This document shows, piece after piece, positions 62,979 through 64,000 of a DNA stretch of 64,000 bases. The notes beneath the pieces were generated by a model. It was not told the DNA's origin. It saw only the letters and a list, made by a program, of their open reading frames with translations, and did not search any database. A program made the position numbers and the translations under genes. Position 1 is the stretch's first letter, and every line of letters begins with the position of its first letter. This stretch comes from Senegalimassilia sp003474385 (GTDB lineage Bacteria; Actinomycetota; Coriobacteriia; Coriobacteriales; Eggerthellaceae), in NCBI RefSeq assembly GCF_003474385.1, contig NZ_QUCY01000014.1, forward strand, positions 9,135 to 73,134, written 5' to 3'.

Positions 62979-63451
62979 GCAAACCCCCGATCAAAGAACA
63001 TCGCCCAAAATCATCTATCGAAAATGTTCGCCAAAAAGTGTAGCACCGAAAGCGACAATCGCAGAACCGACCACACAAGCCAATAGCAGCATAGACATAA
63101 TAAGATCAAAGGAGCATATACCCCCACGCACCTCAGAAACACGCGGCACATAACGCCGGCACCATAACGGTGGACGCCCAGGGCAAAATCTTTTCGATAC
63201 CGCAGAGTGCCGAGAAAGCGCGAACCGATCCACCGCCGTCAAATTGCTAGTCCAAGTTAATGCTAGAAGGCCCGCAGGGAGCCCACGCAATTCCTCCGGC
63301 ACATGCCGTGCACAGGACCGGTCCAGCAAGAAGCCCTCGCGCAGACCCTCCGGCAGCGAACGGCCTCGGAATACAGAAAGACCCGCAGGGGGCGATCCCC
63401 CTGCGGGCACGCGGCCCGGGCCCGCGAACCGCGCCGGAGCCTCATAAAGAT
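62979..63451. other. gap between tsaC-like gene and rRNA operon trailer
   Basis: The part 62979-63240 is lower in GC than its surroundings and may contain a very small minus-strand membrane protein (GTG 63131 to stop 63015-63017, 38 codons, ending MSMLLLACVVGSAIVAF and GATLFGEHFR). It has no strong ribosome binding site, so I do not call it a gene. The longer reading open to 63701 runs through rRNA-trailer repeats and is not credible. From 63240 the sequence is GC-rich trailer with a hairpin at 63382-63407. Confidence 0.5.
63382..63407. repeat. trailer hairpin A
   Basis: CCCGCAGGGGG-CGAT-CCCCCTGCGGG is a perfect 11-bp inverted repeat. Related hairpins occur at 63526-63548 and 63641-63675. 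Confidence 0.85.
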
Positions 63452-63473
63452 AAAAAAAGCGCCGGCCCAGCGC
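63452..63473 (-). terminator. rho-independent terminator of the rRNA operon
   Basis: On the minus strand GCGCTGG ... GGCGC forms a short GC-rich stem followed by seven T and ATC. It is about 245 bp after the 5S rRNA and is the best candidate end of the operon. A weaker GCGC/GCGC hairpin with TTTT directly follows the 5S gene. Confidence 0.6.
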
Positions 63474-63525
63474 GCGACGCCGATCAAACCGCCCCGCCGG
63501 ACAATGCCCCAAGACGCGGAGAGGC

Positions 63526-63548
63526 CCGCAAGGGACGATCCCCTGCGG
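63526..63548. repeat. trailer hairpin B
   Basis: CCGCA-A-GGG, loop, CCC-TGCGG, an imperfect form of hairpin A. Its flank (CCCCAAGACGCGGAGAGGCCCGCA) resembles that of hairpin C in sequence, differing at few positions. Confidence 0.7.
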
Positions 63549-63640
63549 TACGTGCTCGCCCCACGATGCCGGGCGGGGGCCGTATGCGCCGCAACGCCGA
63601 TCGGCCCGCCCGCGAAGCCGCGACCTCCCCATAACGCGGA

Positions 63641-63675
63641 GGGGCCCGCAGGGGGAGGTCCCCCCGCGGGGCCCC
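63641..63675. repeat. trailer hairpin C
   Basis: GGGGCCCGCAGGGGG-AGGT-CCCCCCGCGGGGCCCC, nearly perfect, is the strongest of the three and lies 43 bp after the 5S gene on the minus strand. Confidence 0.8.
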
Positions 63676-63718
63676 TCCCGGCGCATGCGGCGTGCGCACA
63701 TATAGAAAAGCGCCCTCC

Positions 63719-63836
<118 letters not shown>

Positions 63837-63958
63837 GGGGGGCGCTCCCCCGCGGCTCAGATATTCGAGCCTGCCAGGAACCCCTGTCCGGGGCGACCCT
63901 GGCGGCCGCATGGCGGGCACGGCAGAAGATGGCGCATCGCGCTCGGTGCTTTAATCGA

Positions 63959-64000
63959 GGATGCGAAGAGCTCGGGCTATTAGTGCCGCTCGGCTGAGCG
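63959..64000 (-). rRNA. rrl: 23S ribosomal RNA, 3' end only
   Basis: The last about 42 bases on the minus strand contain the conserved GCACTAATAGCCCGAG segment, equivalent to the GTACTAATGAACCGTG near the 3' end of the E. coli 23S rRNA. The end is placed 20 bases after CTAAT by analogy and may be off by a few bases. The rest of the gene is outside the window. Confidence 0.85.

Noticed and set aside
63015..63701. 228-codon minus-strand frame next to the 5S rRNA
   Set aside because: Most of it translates rRNA trailer hairpins into Gly/Arg/Pro-rich sequence; only the last 38 codons look protein-like.

Overview
The window is high-GC bacterial chromosome. It carries a complete aro gene set, a Pst phosphate operon, a System I (Ccm) cytochrome c maturation operon, an F-type ATP synthase operon and the 3' end of an rRNA operon. 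Gene content, the many GTG/TTG starts, AAGGAGG-type ribosome binding sites and AlaRS/AroK/AtpF sequence style point to an actinobacterium of class Coriobacteriia, most likely Eggerthellaceae. That placement is inferred from gene content; no 16S sequence is present. Almost every gene is on the minus strand. Only crcB, asnB and the RNA candidates are on the plus strand.

Layout from low to high coordinates (minus-strand transcription runs from high to low). 1-92: N-terminus of a biotin-dependent carboxyltransferase, cut by the window edge. 493-6892: aroE-aroC-aroK-aroB-aroQ, then an M24 aminopeptidase and efp. 7010-11881: yqeG-like phosphatase, mltG, ruvX, alaS. 11931-15472: AI-2E family exporter, a DUF948-like membrane protein, rarA. 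15641-15816: probable 6S RNA on the plus strand. 15874-24059: phosphate module in the order pstS-C-A-B-B-phoU, two PhoB-like regulators, one PhoR-like kinase, with an 86-bp direct repeat at the start of one regulator. 24449-26467: MscS channel, a small unknown protein, a homocysteine methyltransferase-like protein that has lost two zinc ligands. 26468-27513: a 1-kb stretch without genes that holds two tandem structured RNA candidates whose loops and linkers carry CCUCC-type anti-Shine-Dalgarno motifs. 27514-33966: galU and ccmE-F-A-B-C-D. 34259-45342: LysR regulator, DegV protein, M18 aminopeptidase, crcB, universal stress protein, two large tandem YhgE/Pip membrane proteins, a YbhB-like protein. 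45744-52472: asnB, a 53-codon unannotated gene coupled to truA, dnaE. 52756-59655: atp operon in the order (I-like)-B-E-F-H-A-G-D-C. 59845-62978: dCMP deaminase-like protein, glyA, rpiB, threonylcarbamoyl-AMP synthase. 63452-64000: rRNA operon tail with terminator, 5S rRNA and the last bases of 23S rRNA.

Most genes are core metabolism and information processing. The parts that ordinary gene families do not explain are the paired anti-SD-like RNAs (26753-26880 and 27153-27298), the duplicated initiation region of the second PhoB-like regulator (18716-18919), and the repeat-rich trailer of the rRNA operon. Smaller oddities are a signal-peptide-bearing AtpF, a short epsilon subunit, a CxxxY-type CcmE with a second OB-like domain, and two genes (ruvX, truA) that start within a few dozen bases of a strong terminator. 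No insertion sequence, prophage, CRISPR array or tRNA gene was recognised.
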